DNA of 64,000 bases. It comes from Oscillospiraceae bacterium. Its GTDB lineage: Bacteria > Bacillota > Clostridia > Oscillospirales > Ruminococcaceae. This document shows, piece after piece, positions 1 to 7,718 of this stretch. Position 1 is the stretch's first letter, and every line of letters begins with the position of its first letter. The stretch covers positions 19,230-83,229 of the forward strand of contig JAFSCU010000049.1 in NCBI GenBank assembly GCA_017436575.1, given 5' to 3'. The notes beneath the pieces are model-generated. The model was not told the DNA's origin. It did no database searches and saw only the letters and a list, made by a program, of their open reading frames with translations. The position numbers and the translations under genes were made by a program.

Positions 1-366
1 TTTTTCAAAAACAAAAATAATATCCCTCTGATAGTAATGATAGCGGCGTGGACTGTATTCCTGCTGTATTATGCCTACATAAACTTTTCTGTACCTGAAA
101 TTACCACAACCAGTTTCAACCCTGTCAGCAAAATTATACTGAAAGCCAAAGCCACCGACTTTATGGAAGAAAACTATGCTGATTTTGAAAAGGATATGGA
201 AATAGACATAAACACAGGTATGATAAAAAACAAAAACGGCTACACAATAACCTGTAAGGATAAAAACAACCAAGCCAGCAAGGTTGTGATTTATTTTGAC
301 AGGAAGTTTGAAATACTGAATCACCGCCCGCAGATAATTGCGGCCCGGCCAGACAGCGGTGAATAA
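1..366 (+). CDS. Hypothetical membrane-anchored protein, 5' end cut by window
   Basis: The reading frame is open from the first base, so the gene starts outside the window; an internal ATG at 37 has no clear ribosome-binding site. The visible part begins with a hydrophobic segment (about residues 9-27 of the fragment) followed by a polar domain of about 95 residues with alternating beta-like stretches, which suggests a small single-pass protein facing outside. I do not recognise the family. It ends at a TAA and is followed 13 bases later by a strong hairpin terminator shared with the convergent asparaginase gene. Confidence 0.55.
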   Translation, partial: FFKNKNNIPLIVMIAAWTVFLLYYAYINFSVPEITTTSFNPVSKIILKAKATDFMEENYADFEKDMEIDINTGMIKNKNGYTITCKDKNNQASKVVIYFDRKFEILNHRPQIIAARPDSGE

Positions 367-381
367 ATGAAAAAATATAAA

Positions 382-409
382 AGAAGCCATCGGTAAACCG
401 ATGGCTTCT
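382..409. terminator. Bidirectional intrinsic terminator
   Basis: Perfect 12-bp inverted repeat with a TAAA loop (arms 382-393 and 398-409) between two convergent genes. The A-rich run before it gives a U-tract for the minus-strand transcript. Confidence 0.75.
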
Positions 410-420
410 GGCATATTCTG

Positions 421-1284
421 TTAAATTACACCGAACATAATGGCATACATTGCCCAGTCGATGGAAGTATCAACAACAGGGATGTATTTGTTTACGCCGG
501 AGTGGGCTTCGTAAATAGCTTCCACTTTGCCATAGATACACTGGCTTTTGATATATACTTTTACGCCTTTTTCTTTCAGTGCATCAAAAGCTGCTTCCTG
601 ATGTTTTGGCATACCGCCGGCGCCCAGTACCAGCACCAGCACTGCATCACAGTCTTGGTAATGGGCTATGGTTTCTGCGTCCAGATTTGGTGTGATGTAA
701 ATCAGGCCAACTTTTCTCACAGGTTTTTCCATCAGTTTTTCTTCACCGGCCGGAACTTCCCTTGTGCCTTCAATATAATCTTTGATTACACTTTCAAAAG
801 CAGTGAAGCCTTCTGTTTCCATTTTTGTAGCTGATTTTGCAGGAATAAGACGATGATAGATAGCCAGACAGGTACCCACATAGCCTTCCATTGCAGATTT
901 TACAGCCAGGTTCAGATTGTCAACTGCATCTGTACCTTCCTGTGGCAGTGGCAGCTGTGCACCTGTGATGATAATGGATTTTTTAAAACCTGGCAGTGCG
1001 CAGTCCAGATATGCGGCAGTATATGCCATACTGTCTGTGCCGTGGGTGATAATAAATGCATCGTAATCATCACGGTTGCCCCAGATAATTTCGGCCAGTT
1101 CGGCACGGTCGTCATCTGTCATAATAGATGAGTCTATCAGTTTGAAATCGCAGATGTCGATATCTGCATCCTGATAGGCACAGTATTCCATAATGTCCAC
1201 ACCTTTCAGTGTTGGCATAAGACCGTTTTCTGTAGGTGTGCAGGCCAGTGTGCCACCTGTGGTAATCATCAGTATTCTGTTCAT
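421..1284 (-). CDS. ansA: L-asparaginase (type I-like)
   Basis: Hydrolyses L-asparagine to aspartate and ammonia, probably in the cytoplasm as no signal peptide is visible. The family's two active-site signatures are present: TTGGT at residues 8-12 (nucleophilic threonine) and HGTDSMAYTA at 81-90. At 287 residues it is shorter than typical 320-340 residue asparaginases, the difference lying towards the C-terminal domain. The start has a good Shine-Dalgarno site (GGAGG upstream on the minus strand). It is transcribed in the same direction as, and downstream of, the small thioredoxin-fold gene, with 79 bases between them. Glutaminase side activity cannot be judged from sequence. Confidence 0.88.
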   Translation of the reverse strand: MNRILMITTGGTLACTPTENGLMPTLKGVDIMEYCAYQDADIDICDFKLIDSSIMTDDDRAELAEIIWGNRDDYDAFIITHGTDSMAYTAAYLDCALPGFKKSIIITGAQLPLPQEGTDAVDNLNLAVKSAMEGYVGTCLAIYHRLIPAKSATKMETEGFTAFESVIKDYIEGTREVPAGEEKLMEKPVRKVGLIYITPNLDAETIAHYQDCDAVLVLVLGAGGMPKHQEAAFDALKEKGVKVYIKSQCIYGKVEAIYEAHSGVNKYIPVVDTSIDWAMYAIMFGVI

Positions 1285-1363
1285 AGGAACCTCCGTTTAT
1301 ATTTCTGTAATTTTAAAACAATACAATTCTGCCTGTCACTTGCTGCATGGGACAAACCGGGTG

Positions 1364-1624
1364 CTATTTCATTGCCCCATCAAGCACCTGCTGCAGTTTT
1401 TCTTTTGTCAGCTTGCCTTCGTGGCGATTTACACCGTCTACAAAAAAGCATGGCACATAGTAGTAATCCATCATATAGCAGTATTCCATATTGGCGCTTT
1501 CTTCAATATAATGGATTTCCAGGTTTCTGTACCGGGGATTTTCCTCCATTAGCTGTGCCAGTATTTCGTCAGCCTTTTTACAGTCAGGGCAGCCTTTCAG
1601 ATAAAAGTAAGTAATGCTTTTCAT
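1364..1624 (-). CDS. Glutaredoxin/thioredoxin-like protein with CPDC motif
   Basis: An 86-residue thioredoxin-fold protein. The redox motif is CPDC at residues 12-15, directly after the first beta strand, as in glutaredoxin-like proteins. The cis-proline position is seen in the YVPCFFVDG segment, where an extra cysteine follows the proline. No signal peptide, so it should act as a cytoplasmic thiol-disulfide oxidoreductase; the partner is unknown. It precedes the asparaginase gene in the same direction. The assignment to the superfamily is firm but the exact subfamily is not. Confidence 0.75.
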   Translation of the reverse strand: MKSITYFYLKGCPDCKKADEILAQLMEENPRYRNLEIHYIEESANMEYCYMMDYYYVPCFFVDGVNRHEGKLTKEKLQQVLDGAMK

Positions 1625-1760
1625 AATATCTCCATATTGTGATTATAGAATAAGTATATCATATACTGTACAATTTTTTAAAGTATGATTTTATATATAG
1701 TATATATTTCTTTGTTTTTTTGTGCTAAAATAGATTAAAACATATTTAAAGGTATTTATT

Positions 1761-3788
1761 ATGAAGGATATTTTACAGCAGGACATCAGATATTTAAAAG
1801 GTGTCGGTGAAAAGAGAGCTGTTCAGCTGAACAGACTGGGGGTTTTCACCGTCAGTGACCTGCTGTATCTGTTGCCCAGAAGATATATAGACTATTCAGA
1901 CCCTTATCAGCTGGCCTACGCCCCCTATGACGAAGCCTGTGCTGTAAAAGCCACAGTATTGCAGTCAAAAGGCGGTGTAAAAATCAAAGGTGGCCGCACT
2001 ATGTTCAAGGTGCTGTGTGCCGATGAAACTGCCCGTCTGGAACTGACATATTTCAACAGCGAATACACCGTAAAACAGCTGGAAATAGGCGAAGAGTATA
2101 TTTTTTACGGCAAGATAGGCGGCAGTATGGTAAACCGCCAGATGACCAGCCCTGTTTTTATACCTGCCAATTCACCGCTGACACGCCGCGCGGTCTATCC
2201 GCTGACTGCCGGATTGTCTGCCAAAATGATTTCCAATATGATGGCCTCTGCTTTCAATGTGGTGGCAGAAATACCCGACTTTATGCCAAAGGAAATACTG
2301 GCGGTCAACAATCTGCCTGACCTGTACACCGCCCTGAAAGACATACATTTTCCAAAAAACAACACAGATTTGCAAAACGCCACAAGCCGACTGGCCTTTG
2401 ACGAACTGTTCAGCCTGCAATTAGGGTTAAACCTGTTAAACGGACAGCAGCGCAGAAAAACCAATGTAAAGGTGAAAAGCGTAAATATAGATGATTTTCT
2501 CCACAGCCTGCCCTACACCCCTACAAATGCACAGTTCCGCGCCATAAGGGATATACTGCTGGATTTCAAAGGTGAAACCTGTGCAAACCGCCTGGTACAG
2601 GGCGATGTGGGTAGTGGCAAAACACTGGTGGCAATAAGTGCAATGTACTGTATGCACAAAAACGGTTACCAGAGCTGTATGATGGCACCGACAGAAATAC
2701 TGGCAAATCAGCATTATGCAAATGTAAAGAAAATGCTGGAACCTTTTGGCGTAAAGGTTGGTTTGCTGACCGCCGGACTGAAAGCGAAAGAACGCCGTGA
2801 AGTACTGGCACAGCTGGAGAGCGGTGAAATATCCATACTGATAGGCACCCACTCTGTTTTAAGCGACAAGGTGCAGTTTAAAAATATGGCACTGTTTATC
2901 ACTGATGAACAGCACCGTTTCGGTGTAAACCAGCGAAACATAGCCAATGCCAAAGGTGAAAACCCACATATTCTGGTAATGAGTGCCACACCTATTCCAA
3001 GAACACTGGCAATGATAATCTACGCCGGTATGCAGATAAGTGTGATTGACGAAATGCCAAAAGGGCGTAAACCTGTGCAGACACTGCTGGTAGGCACAGA
3101 CAAACGCGCCAGAATGTTCGGCTTTATAAACCAGCATATTCAGGACGGATACCAGTGCTATATCGTACTGCCTGCCATTGAAGAAAATGAAACCATGACC
3201 GACCTGCAAAGCGTGGAAAAATACTGCAACGAAGTTGTAAAACCTCTGTTGCCACAGGCAAGGGTAGGTATGCTGCACGGAAAAATGACAAACCGGGAAA
3301 AAGACCGGATAATGACAGCCTTTTCCAATGGCGAAATTGATATTCTCTGTTCCACCACTGTGGTGGAAGTAGGTGTGGATGTACCAAATGCCGCACTGAT
3401 GATAATAGAAAACGCAGAAAGATATGGTCTGTCTGCCCTGCACCAGCTGCGAGGCCGTGTTGGCCGTGGCAGTGTGCAAAGCTGGTGCATACTGGTAAGC
3501 GACAAGAAAAACCCACAGGTACAGGAAAGGCTGAAATTTATGGTGGCCAACGCCAGTGGTTTTGCTGTAAGCCAGTATGACCTGGAGCACCGTGGCCCGG
3601 GTGACTTTTTCGGCAGCCGACAGCACGGTCTGCCGCTGATGAAAACTGCCAGCCTGTGCAGTGACCTGTCACTGACCAATGCCGCCAGGGATGCAGCCAT
3701 AAAAGTGCTGACAGACAGCCCTGATTTAAGCCTTTACCCACGGATTAAACAGCGTACAGCAAAAATGTTTGAAAGCCTGACGTTATAG
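1761..3788 (+). CDS. recG: ATP-dependent DNA helicase RecG
   Basis: RecG is a monomeric superfamily 2 translocase that remodels stalled replication forks and branch-migrates Holliday junctions. The 675-residue protein has the usual order: N-terminal wedge/OB-fold domain (to about 235), then helicase core with Walker A GDVGSGKT at 281-288, DEQH box at 382-385 (the RecG form of DEAH), an SATPIPRT motif, and the C-terminal QLRGRVGRG motif. Length matches the family. An extended -10-like TGCTAAAAT at about 1722-1730 lies upstream. The gene stands alone between divergent and convergent neighbours and ends at a strong terminator. Confidence 0.96.
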   Translation: MKDILQQDIRYLKGVGEKRAVQLNRLGVFTVSDLLYLLPRRYIDYSDPYQLAYAPYDEACAVKATVLQSKGGVKIKGGRTMFKVLCADETARLELTYFNSEYTVKQLEIGEEYIFYGKIGGSMVNRQMTSPVFIPANSPLTRRAVYPLTAGLSAKMISNMMASAFNVVAEIPDFMPKEILAVNNLPDLYTALKDIHFPKNNTDLQNATSRLAFDELFSLQLGLNLLNGQQRRKTNVKVKSVNIDDFLHSLPYTPTNAQFRAIRDILLDFKGETCANRLVQGDVGSGKTLVAISAMYCMHKNGYQSCMMAPTEILANQHYANVKKMLEPFGVKVGLLTAGLKAKERREVLAQLESGEISILIGTHSVLSDKVQFKNMALFITDEQHRFGVNQRNIANAKGENPHILVMSATPIPRTLAMIIYAGMQISVIDEMPKGRKPVQTLLVGTDKRARMFGFINQHIQDGYQCYIVLPAIEENETMTDLQSVEKYCNEVVKPLLPQARVGMLHGKMTNREKDRIMTAFSNGEIDILCSTTVVEVGVDVPNAALMIIENAERYGLSALHQLRGRVGRGSVQSWCILVSDKKNPQVQERLKFMVANASGFAVSQYDLEHRGPGDFFGSRQHGLPLMKTASLCSDLSLTNAARDAAIKVLTDSPDLSLYPRIKQRTAKMFESLTL

Positions 3789-3796
3789 AAACGACA

Positions 3797-3827
3797 AAAG
3801 ACAGTGGAACTGCCACTGTCTTTTTTT
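3797..3827 (+). terminator. Intrinsic terminator after recG
   Basis: Arms GACAGTGG (3800-3807) and CCACTGTC (3813-3820) with a 5-base loop, followed by seven T. Confidence 0.85.
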
Positions 3828-3855
3828 ACACTGTCACTTAGCAAAGAAGACGGCT

Positions 3856-4075
3856 TCACTACCATTTCTACGTCGTTCCATAAATCGGGGAGCTGATAGT
3901 CTCCCCCTTACATAGTTTGTGTGAAGCAAAAACTTTAAACCTGTCATTCCTGCATACTCTCATTCTGACATTCTGAGCCTTTGGCGAAGAATCCTTGCCA
4001 TATAATCACTGTGCATCTATATTTTCTGCGTAATATCAAATCAAAGATCCTTCACTGCGTTCAGGATGACAATAC
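3856..4075. repeat. Degenerate intergenic repeats (families A and B)
   Basis: No gene is visible between recG and the blaI-like gene. The stretch 3856-3916 resembles the GTAGGGG...CCCCTAC elements at 6253-6390 (shared GGGAGCTGATAGT core). The stretch 3969-4073 has two short pieces (GAAGAATCCTT and GATCCTTC...AGGATGAC) resembling the short elements at 38567, 42152 and 63632. They look like decayed dispersed elements rather than coding sequence. Confidence 0.5.
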
Positions 4076-4116
4076 TCTGATCTGAATTTTAAAAAATAAA
4101 TTTCACAATTTCAATA

Positions 4117-4178
4117 TTGACTTTTTGAGATTACAAGTGTAAACTGAAATCAAATAAAACTACAGTTGTAATCTCAAA
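4117..4178 (+). promoter_or_regulatory. Promoter with two cop-box-type operators
   Basis: A -35 TTGACT (4117-4122) and a weaker -10 TAAACT (4140-4145) are 17 bases apart. Two TACANNTGTA sites, the consensus bound by BlaI/MecI/CopY repressors, sit at 4132-4141 (over the spacer and -10) and 4161-4170. They are embedded in a perfect 13-bp inverted repeat (4124-4136 and 4166-4178). Binding at either site would block the promoter of the downstream repressor-sensor pair, so autoregulation is likely. Confidence 0.75.
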
Positions 4179-4188
4179 GAGGTGCATT

Positions 4189-4548
4189 ATGAAAAAGAAT
4201 ATAACCATTGCTGACAGCGAACTGCCTATTATGAAAATACTGTGGGAAAAAGGTACACTGACCAGCCCACAGATTTTTGAAAATATGCACGGCAACAAGA
4301 GCACACTGAAAACACTGCTGCAAAGGCTGGTGACAAAAGGTGCTGTAACCGCAAAAGAAAACACCAGCCGCACATATCTGTACACAGCCGCTGTGACACA
4401 GCAGGAGTATATAAACAGCGAAAGGAAAAGCTTTTTGCAAAAAGCCTTTGACGGCAGTACAAAAAAGATGCTGCTGAACTTTGTACAGGAAGAAAAAATA
4501 ACAAAAGAGGAACTGCAGCAGTTGATAGATATGATAGAGGAGGGTTAA
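4189..4548 (+). CDS. BlaI/MecI/CopY-family transcriptional repressor
   Basis: A 119-residue winged-helix protein with the family's layout: N-terminal DNA-binding domain (about 5-75, including the ADSELPIMKILWE start typical of BlaI/MecI) and a short C-terminal dimerisation tail ending in KITKEELQQLIDMIEEG. Such repressors bind TACANNTGTA dyads and are inactivated by proteolysis after signalling by a BlaR1/MecR1-type metalloprotease. Both partners are present: two such dyads lie just upstream and an M56 peptidase gene begins 1 base after the stop. The Shine-Dalgarno is GAGGTG. No beta-lactamase or mecA lies nearby, so the target may be only this locus or genes elsewhere. Confidence 0.88.
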   Translation: MKKNITIADSELPIMKILWEKGTLTSPQIFENMHGNKSTLKTLLQRLVTKGAVTAKENTSRTYLYTAAVTQQEYINSERKSFLQKAFDGSTKKMLLNFVQEEKITKEELQQLIDMIEEG

Positions 4549-4549
4549 C

Positions 4550-6232
4550 ATGCCTGGTATTTTACCGCAGATAAACAAACTGGCATTTGTCATCGCCCCG
4601 GTATTCTGGAATATGGTTTACCGCTCAATTGTAGCTGTGATTGCAGGCTGTATATGGATAACCTTTATCAATATATTTGACAAATATTTCAGTCCCAATG
4701 CAAAAGCTGGTGGAATAGTGTGTATAATAGCGTGGACATTGCTTATGCCGGATTATGGCACGAACATATCCGTGATGAAACACCTAGCACCTATAGCAGA
4801 TATATCCTACAGGCAGGACTATGATGTAATAAGCCAGCAGGTTCATATAGCCAGCCAGACTTATGGAGATGATATGATAGATGGGCTGACTGATATACAG
4901 CTGATGGCCAAGGAAAAAGAAATATTTTATAAATCACTGACCTTTGATGTAATAATTCCATTGCTGTGGCTGGCATTTGCTATTGCTGGAATTATATGGA
5001 TAATATTATCCACTCGCCAGCTGAACAAAAAGATAAAAACCACCGCAGCACCTGTGGACCGGCGAATTATGGAAATATATGAGCAAAACCGAACTATTAT
5101 CGGTGTAAAAAAATCAGTTTCTGTGTTGTTCACCGATATTGTAACAGTGCCTGCTACCACCGGATATTTCAAGCCTAAAATACTCTTGCCACAATATGTG
5201 CCCCAGTTGGATGATGCTTCAATAAAATATATACTGTTGCATGAATTGGCACATATAAAAAGGCAGGATATAATCGGCATATATCTGAATCTTATTCTGC
5301 AGGCGGTTTACTGGTTTAATCCGTTACTTAAAATTCTTTTTAACTATCAGCGGCAATGCACAGAGCTGATGACCGATAAAAAAGTAGTAGAAAATATAGC
5401 AGACAAAAAAGAATATGCCGCCACAATGGTAAGACTGCTGGCATTCAACACCGAAAAAGCCAATGATTACCGTGTTGTTTCCACTGCAGACAGTGTAAAA
5501 AACATGAAGCAGCGAATCGTAAACATAAACCGCACTGACTTTTTCAAAGAAAACGACGTCTGGATTGTTACTCTGTATACATTATTGCTTGTCTCTTTAT
5601 GGATGTTTTTCCGGCCATACAACAGAAAACCTGCTGAAAACAATCAACCGCCAGATTTCGACAAAGGTATATACAGCACAGTTGTCGGACAGCCTGAAAA
5701 CTGGTCTGTGCATAAACTGGTATCAGCAGATGAAAAGGTTGGGATTATATGCGATATTCCGGACAGTTGGACCTTTGATGCTGATGGCAGCAACATCACC
5801 ACATCTGGCATACCCACACCATATATGGCTTTTCATTCCTATGACAGCAGCATGAATATTTATGAAGATGACCAACTGATAGGGTATGTATTTTTCAGGC
5901 AGTTCACACCGTATACCGAAGAAATACCCGACGAAAAATATCACGAAACTGTATGGCCGGATTTAAGGCTGTCATCAATGTGTATATGGGACCCGTTTAC
6001 ATCTGTAAAGCAGTGGGAAAGCGGCGAAAGCGGTATATGTGATATTTATTACACCGACCTGGCCGTGCTGGACAGGGATAATCTTACCAATGCCGAGGCA
6101 CCGCACTATATGACAAAAGGTGTGCTGGCCTATGACAAAGCCAAAGAATACTATATAGGTTTTGGCTTTGCACCAAACACATTTTCTGACCGGACTGTCA
6201 GAAAAATAGCCGACAGCATTGTGTTTCAATAA
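4550..6232 (+). CDS. BlaR1/MecR1-type M56 peptidase sensor with unusual sensor domain
   Basis: A 560-residue membrane protein. Hydrophobic segments at about 23-43, 54-66, 133-153 and 336-357 surround a cytoplasmic zinc metalloprotease with HELAH at 231-235. That is the M56 arrangement used by BlaR1/MecR1 to trigger loss of the partner repressor. The outer C-terminal domain (about 385-560) is not a penicillin-binding serine-transpeptidase fold: no SxxK or KTG motif is visible. Instead it resembles the soluble part of the protein encoded at 7719-8360 (shared spacing of IGY-F-FTP, VWP, W/F-E-G-C-Y and a C-terminal amphipathic helix). The ligand is therefore unknown and probably not a beta-lactam. 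It is one base from, and surely co-transcribed with, the repressor gene. Confidence 0.82.
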   Translation: MPGILPQINKLAFVIAPVFWNMVYRSIVAVIAGCIWITFINIFDKYFSPNAKAGGIVCIIAWTLLMPDYGTNISVMKHLAPIADISYRQDYDVISQQVHIASQTYGDDMIDGLTDIQLMAKEKEIFYKSLTFDVIIPLLWLAFAIAGIIWIILSTRQLNKKIKTTAAPVDRRIMEIYEQNRTIIGVKKSVSVLFTDIVTVPATTGYFKPKILLPQYVPQLDDASIKYILLHELAHIKRQDIIGIYLNLILQAVYWFNPLLKILFNYQRQCTELMTDKKVVENIADKKEYAATMVRLLAFNTEKANDYRVVSTADSVKNMKQRIVNINRTDFFKENDVWIVTLYTLLLVSLWMFFRPYNRKPAENNQPPDFDKGIYSTVVGQPENWSVHKLVSADEKVGIICDIPDSWTFDADGSNITTSGIPTPYMAFHSYDSSMNIYEDDQLIGYVFFRQFTPYTEEIPDEKYHETVWPDLRLSSMCIWDPFTSVKQWESGESGICDIYYTDLAVLDRDNLTNAEAPHYMTKGVLAYDKAKEYYIGFGFAPNTFSDRTVRKIADSIVFQ

Positions 6233-6252
6233 ATAATATATTTATTAATCAC

Positions 6253-6310
6253 GTAGGGGACGATGCCCTCATCGTCCCGCCACAACGGGAAGCTGATAGT
6301 TTCCCCCTAC
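6253..6310. repeat. Dispersed intergenic element, family A, copy 1
   Basis: A unit of about 58 bp with inverted ends GTAGGGG/CCCCCTAC and internal palindromes (GGGACGATG...CATCGTCCC). Similar units occur at 6335-6390 and 34160-34216. Confidence 0.6.
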
Positions 6311-6334
6311 ACAGTCTGTGCAAAATTCCACCCT

Positions 6335-6390
6335 GTAGGGGACGGCATCCCTGCCGTCCCGAAAAACGGGAGGCGAAACGCCTCCCCTAC
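6335..6390. repeat. Dispersed intergenic element, family A, copy 2
   Basis: A second unit with GTAGGGG/CCCCTAC ends and two internal hairpins (GGGACGGCA...TGCCGTCCC and GGGAGGCG...CGCCTCCC). The shared ends and hairpins, found only between genes, suggest a small non-autonomous or REP-like element. Confidence 0.6.
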
Positions 6391-6420
6391 ATTTTTATCA
6401 CAACAATAATTCAGCGTAAA

Positions 6421-6448
6421 AAAGACAGTGGAAAATTCCACTGTCTTT
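6421..6448. terminator. Bidirectional intrinsic terminator
   Basis: Near-perfect inverted repeat AAAGACAGTGGAA / TTCCACTGTCTTT lying at the 3' end of the DUF896 gene, with T-runs on both sides. Confidence 0.75.
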
Positions 6449-6453
6449 TATTC

Positions 6454-6666
6454 TTATTCTTTGATACCTTTGTCTTTCAGGTCGATTACTGTGCCGTCTG
6501 GCTGTTCGATGGAAACGTTGTTCAGCTGTGAAATCAGACTGGCACGGAAACCTTTTACATATTCTTCACGCAGTTTTTTCTGCTCTACTTTTTCGGCCTC
6601 TGTCAGACCTTCTGCTTTGCTTTTTCTGTAAAGCTCGTTAATTCTTGCAATTCTTGAATCTATCAT
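6454..6666 (-). CDS. DUF896 family protein (YnzC-like)
   Basis: A 70-residue helical protein beginning with a helix (SRIARINELYRKSKAEGLT) and the EKVEQKKLREEYVKGFR segment that defines the DUF896 family of Firmicutes. The family is known as short helical-hairpin cytoplasmic proteins linked to the SOS regulon in Bacillus, without a settled molecular function. The Shine-Dalgarno (GGAGACA on the minus strand) supports this start. It stands alone and ends at a bidirectional terminator. Confidence 0.88.
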   Translation of the reverse strand: MIDSRIARINELYRKSKAEGLTEAEKVEQKKLREEYVKGFRASLISQLNNVSIEQPDGTVIDLKDKGIKE

Positions 6667-6799
6667 AAATATTGTCTCCTGTGGTCATAATATTAATATT
6701 GTATCAAAATCGGTGAAATTTATCAATAGTCACATAATTTTCACATTATGTTCCCATTTATAAGTTATAATATATTATATACTGAAAAGAGGACAATAT

Positions 6800-7459
6800 A
6801 TGGATAAAACCAACATAAAGCGATATACCACAGGTGAAGAAATATTCAACAGTGTATCCCACGGGGTTTCTGCACTGGGGGCAATAGTGGGCTGCAGTGT
6901 AATGGTAACACTGGCAGCCTGTTTCGGTAACGGCAAAGCCATAGCGTCAGCGCTGGTTTTTGGGCTGTCGCTGATAATAATGTACACCATGTCCACACTG
7001 TATCACGCCTTCCCTTTTGAAAAAGTGAAAAATTTGTTCCGCATTTTTGACCATTCGGCAATTCCCCTGCTGATTGCCGGCAGTTACACACCATTCTGTC
7101 TGGTGGCACTGGAAGACAACCCCAAAGGTCTGGTAGTGGTGGCTGTGGTGTGGATATGCGCCATAGTGGCAATAATTCTGAATGTGGTAAACCTGGACAG
7201 GTTTGAAAGGCTGAATCTGCTGCTGTATGTGGCAATGGGATGGGCGGTGCTGTTTGCCCTGAAAGACATAATCAGTGCCCTGCCAAAAAATGGCTTTATA
7301 CTGCTGACTGCAGGCGGCATAGCCTACACTGCAGGTATTATCTTTTACAAAATGACGAAAATCCGATATATGCACGGTGTATGGCACCTGTTTGTAACAG
7401 CCGGCAGTCTTCTGCACTTTCTGTGTGTTGTAATATATGTATTGCCAATGACATATTGA
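6800..7459 (+). CDS. Hemolysin III family membrane protein (PAQR-type)
   Basis: A 219-residue protein with seven hydrophobic segments and the histidine and acidic pattern of the HlyIII/PAQR family: SHGVSALGA near the N-terminus, DHSAIPLLIAGSYTPF in the middle and HGVWHLFVTAGSLLHF near the end, the three histidine sets that hold a metal ion. The historical name comes from a Bacillus cereus homologue and haemolytic activity should not be assumed; a role in membrane lipid homeostasis is more likely. The Shine-Dalgarno is GAGGAC. It is monocistronic and upstream of tRNA-Ser. Confidence 0.9.
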   Translation: MDKTNIKRYTTGEEIFNSVSHGVSALGAIVGCSVMVTLAACFGNGKAIASALVFGLSLIIMYTMSTLYHAFPFEKVKNLFRIFDHSAIPLLIAGSYTPFCLVALEDNPKGLVVVAVVWICAIVAIILNVVNLDRFERLNLLLYVAMGWAVLFALKDIISALPKNGFILLTAGGIAYTAGIIFYKMTKIRYMHGVWHLFVTAGSLLHFLCVVIYVLPMTY

Positions 7460-7469
7460 AAATGAAATA

Positions 7470-7517
7470 TTGCACAAACACAAACCCGGTGGTATAATTA
7501 TACTGTTACCATCGGGT
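7470..7517 (+). promoter_or_regulatory. Promoter of tRNA-Ser overlapped by an inverted repeat
   Basis: TTGCAC (7470-7475), 17-base spacer, TATAAT (7493-7498), placing the start near 7505, about 20 bases before the mature tRNA. An 11-bp inverted repeat with one mismatch (7484-7494 and 7507-7517) straddles the -10 and start site. It may be an operator, or a fold that ends hemolysin III transcripts. Confidence 0.65.
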
Positions 7518-7525
7518 AATTATAT

Positions 7526-7614
7526 GGAGGTGTACCCAAGTGGCTGAAGGGTTCGGATTCGAAATCCGATAGGGTGGCTTTGCCATTGCAAGAGTTCAAA
7601 TCTCTTCACCTCCG
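7526..7614 (+). tRNA. tRNA-Ser(CGA)
   Basis: A class II tRNA. The acceptor stem pairs GGAGGTG with CACCTCC; the anticodon stem TCGGA/TCCGA encloses the loop TTCGAAA, giving anticodon CGA for serine codon UCG. The long variable arm (AGGGTGGCTTTGCCAT region) is typical of serine tRNAs and the T-loop is GTTCAAATC. CCA is encoded at 7615-7617, directly before the terminator. Confidence 0.95.
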
Positions 7615-7616
7615 CC

Positions 7617-7642
7617 AGCCGTGCAACAGCACGGCTTTTTTT
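7617..7642 (+). terminator. Intrinsic terminator of tRNA-Ser
   Basis: Arms AGCCGTGC (7617-7624) and GCACGGCT (7629-7636) with an AACA loop, followed by a run of T. Confidence 0.88.
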
Positions 7643-7661
7643 ATTCACCGTCCTGCAGACA

Positions 7662-7690
7662 TTGACAAACATCTGCAATAAATGTAAACT
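7662..7690 (+). promoter_or_regulatory. Promoter of the sensor-domain paralogue
   Basis: TTGACA (7662-7667), 17-base spacer, TAAACT (7685-7690). The same -10 variant is used at 4140-4145, but no TACANNTGTA site is seen here. Confidence 0.6.
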
Positions 7691-7718
7691 TAAACTATCA
7701 TAAAAACAGGAGATTTAT

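Noticed and set aside
2859-3626. A 255-residue minus-strand frame opposite recG
   Set aside because: Antisense shadow of recG helicase motifs; no ribosome-binding site or homology.
4550-6232. Annotation of the repressor-sensor pair as beta-lactam resistance
   Set aside because: The sensor lacks penicillin-binding motifs and there is no beta-lactamase or PBP2a gene nearby.
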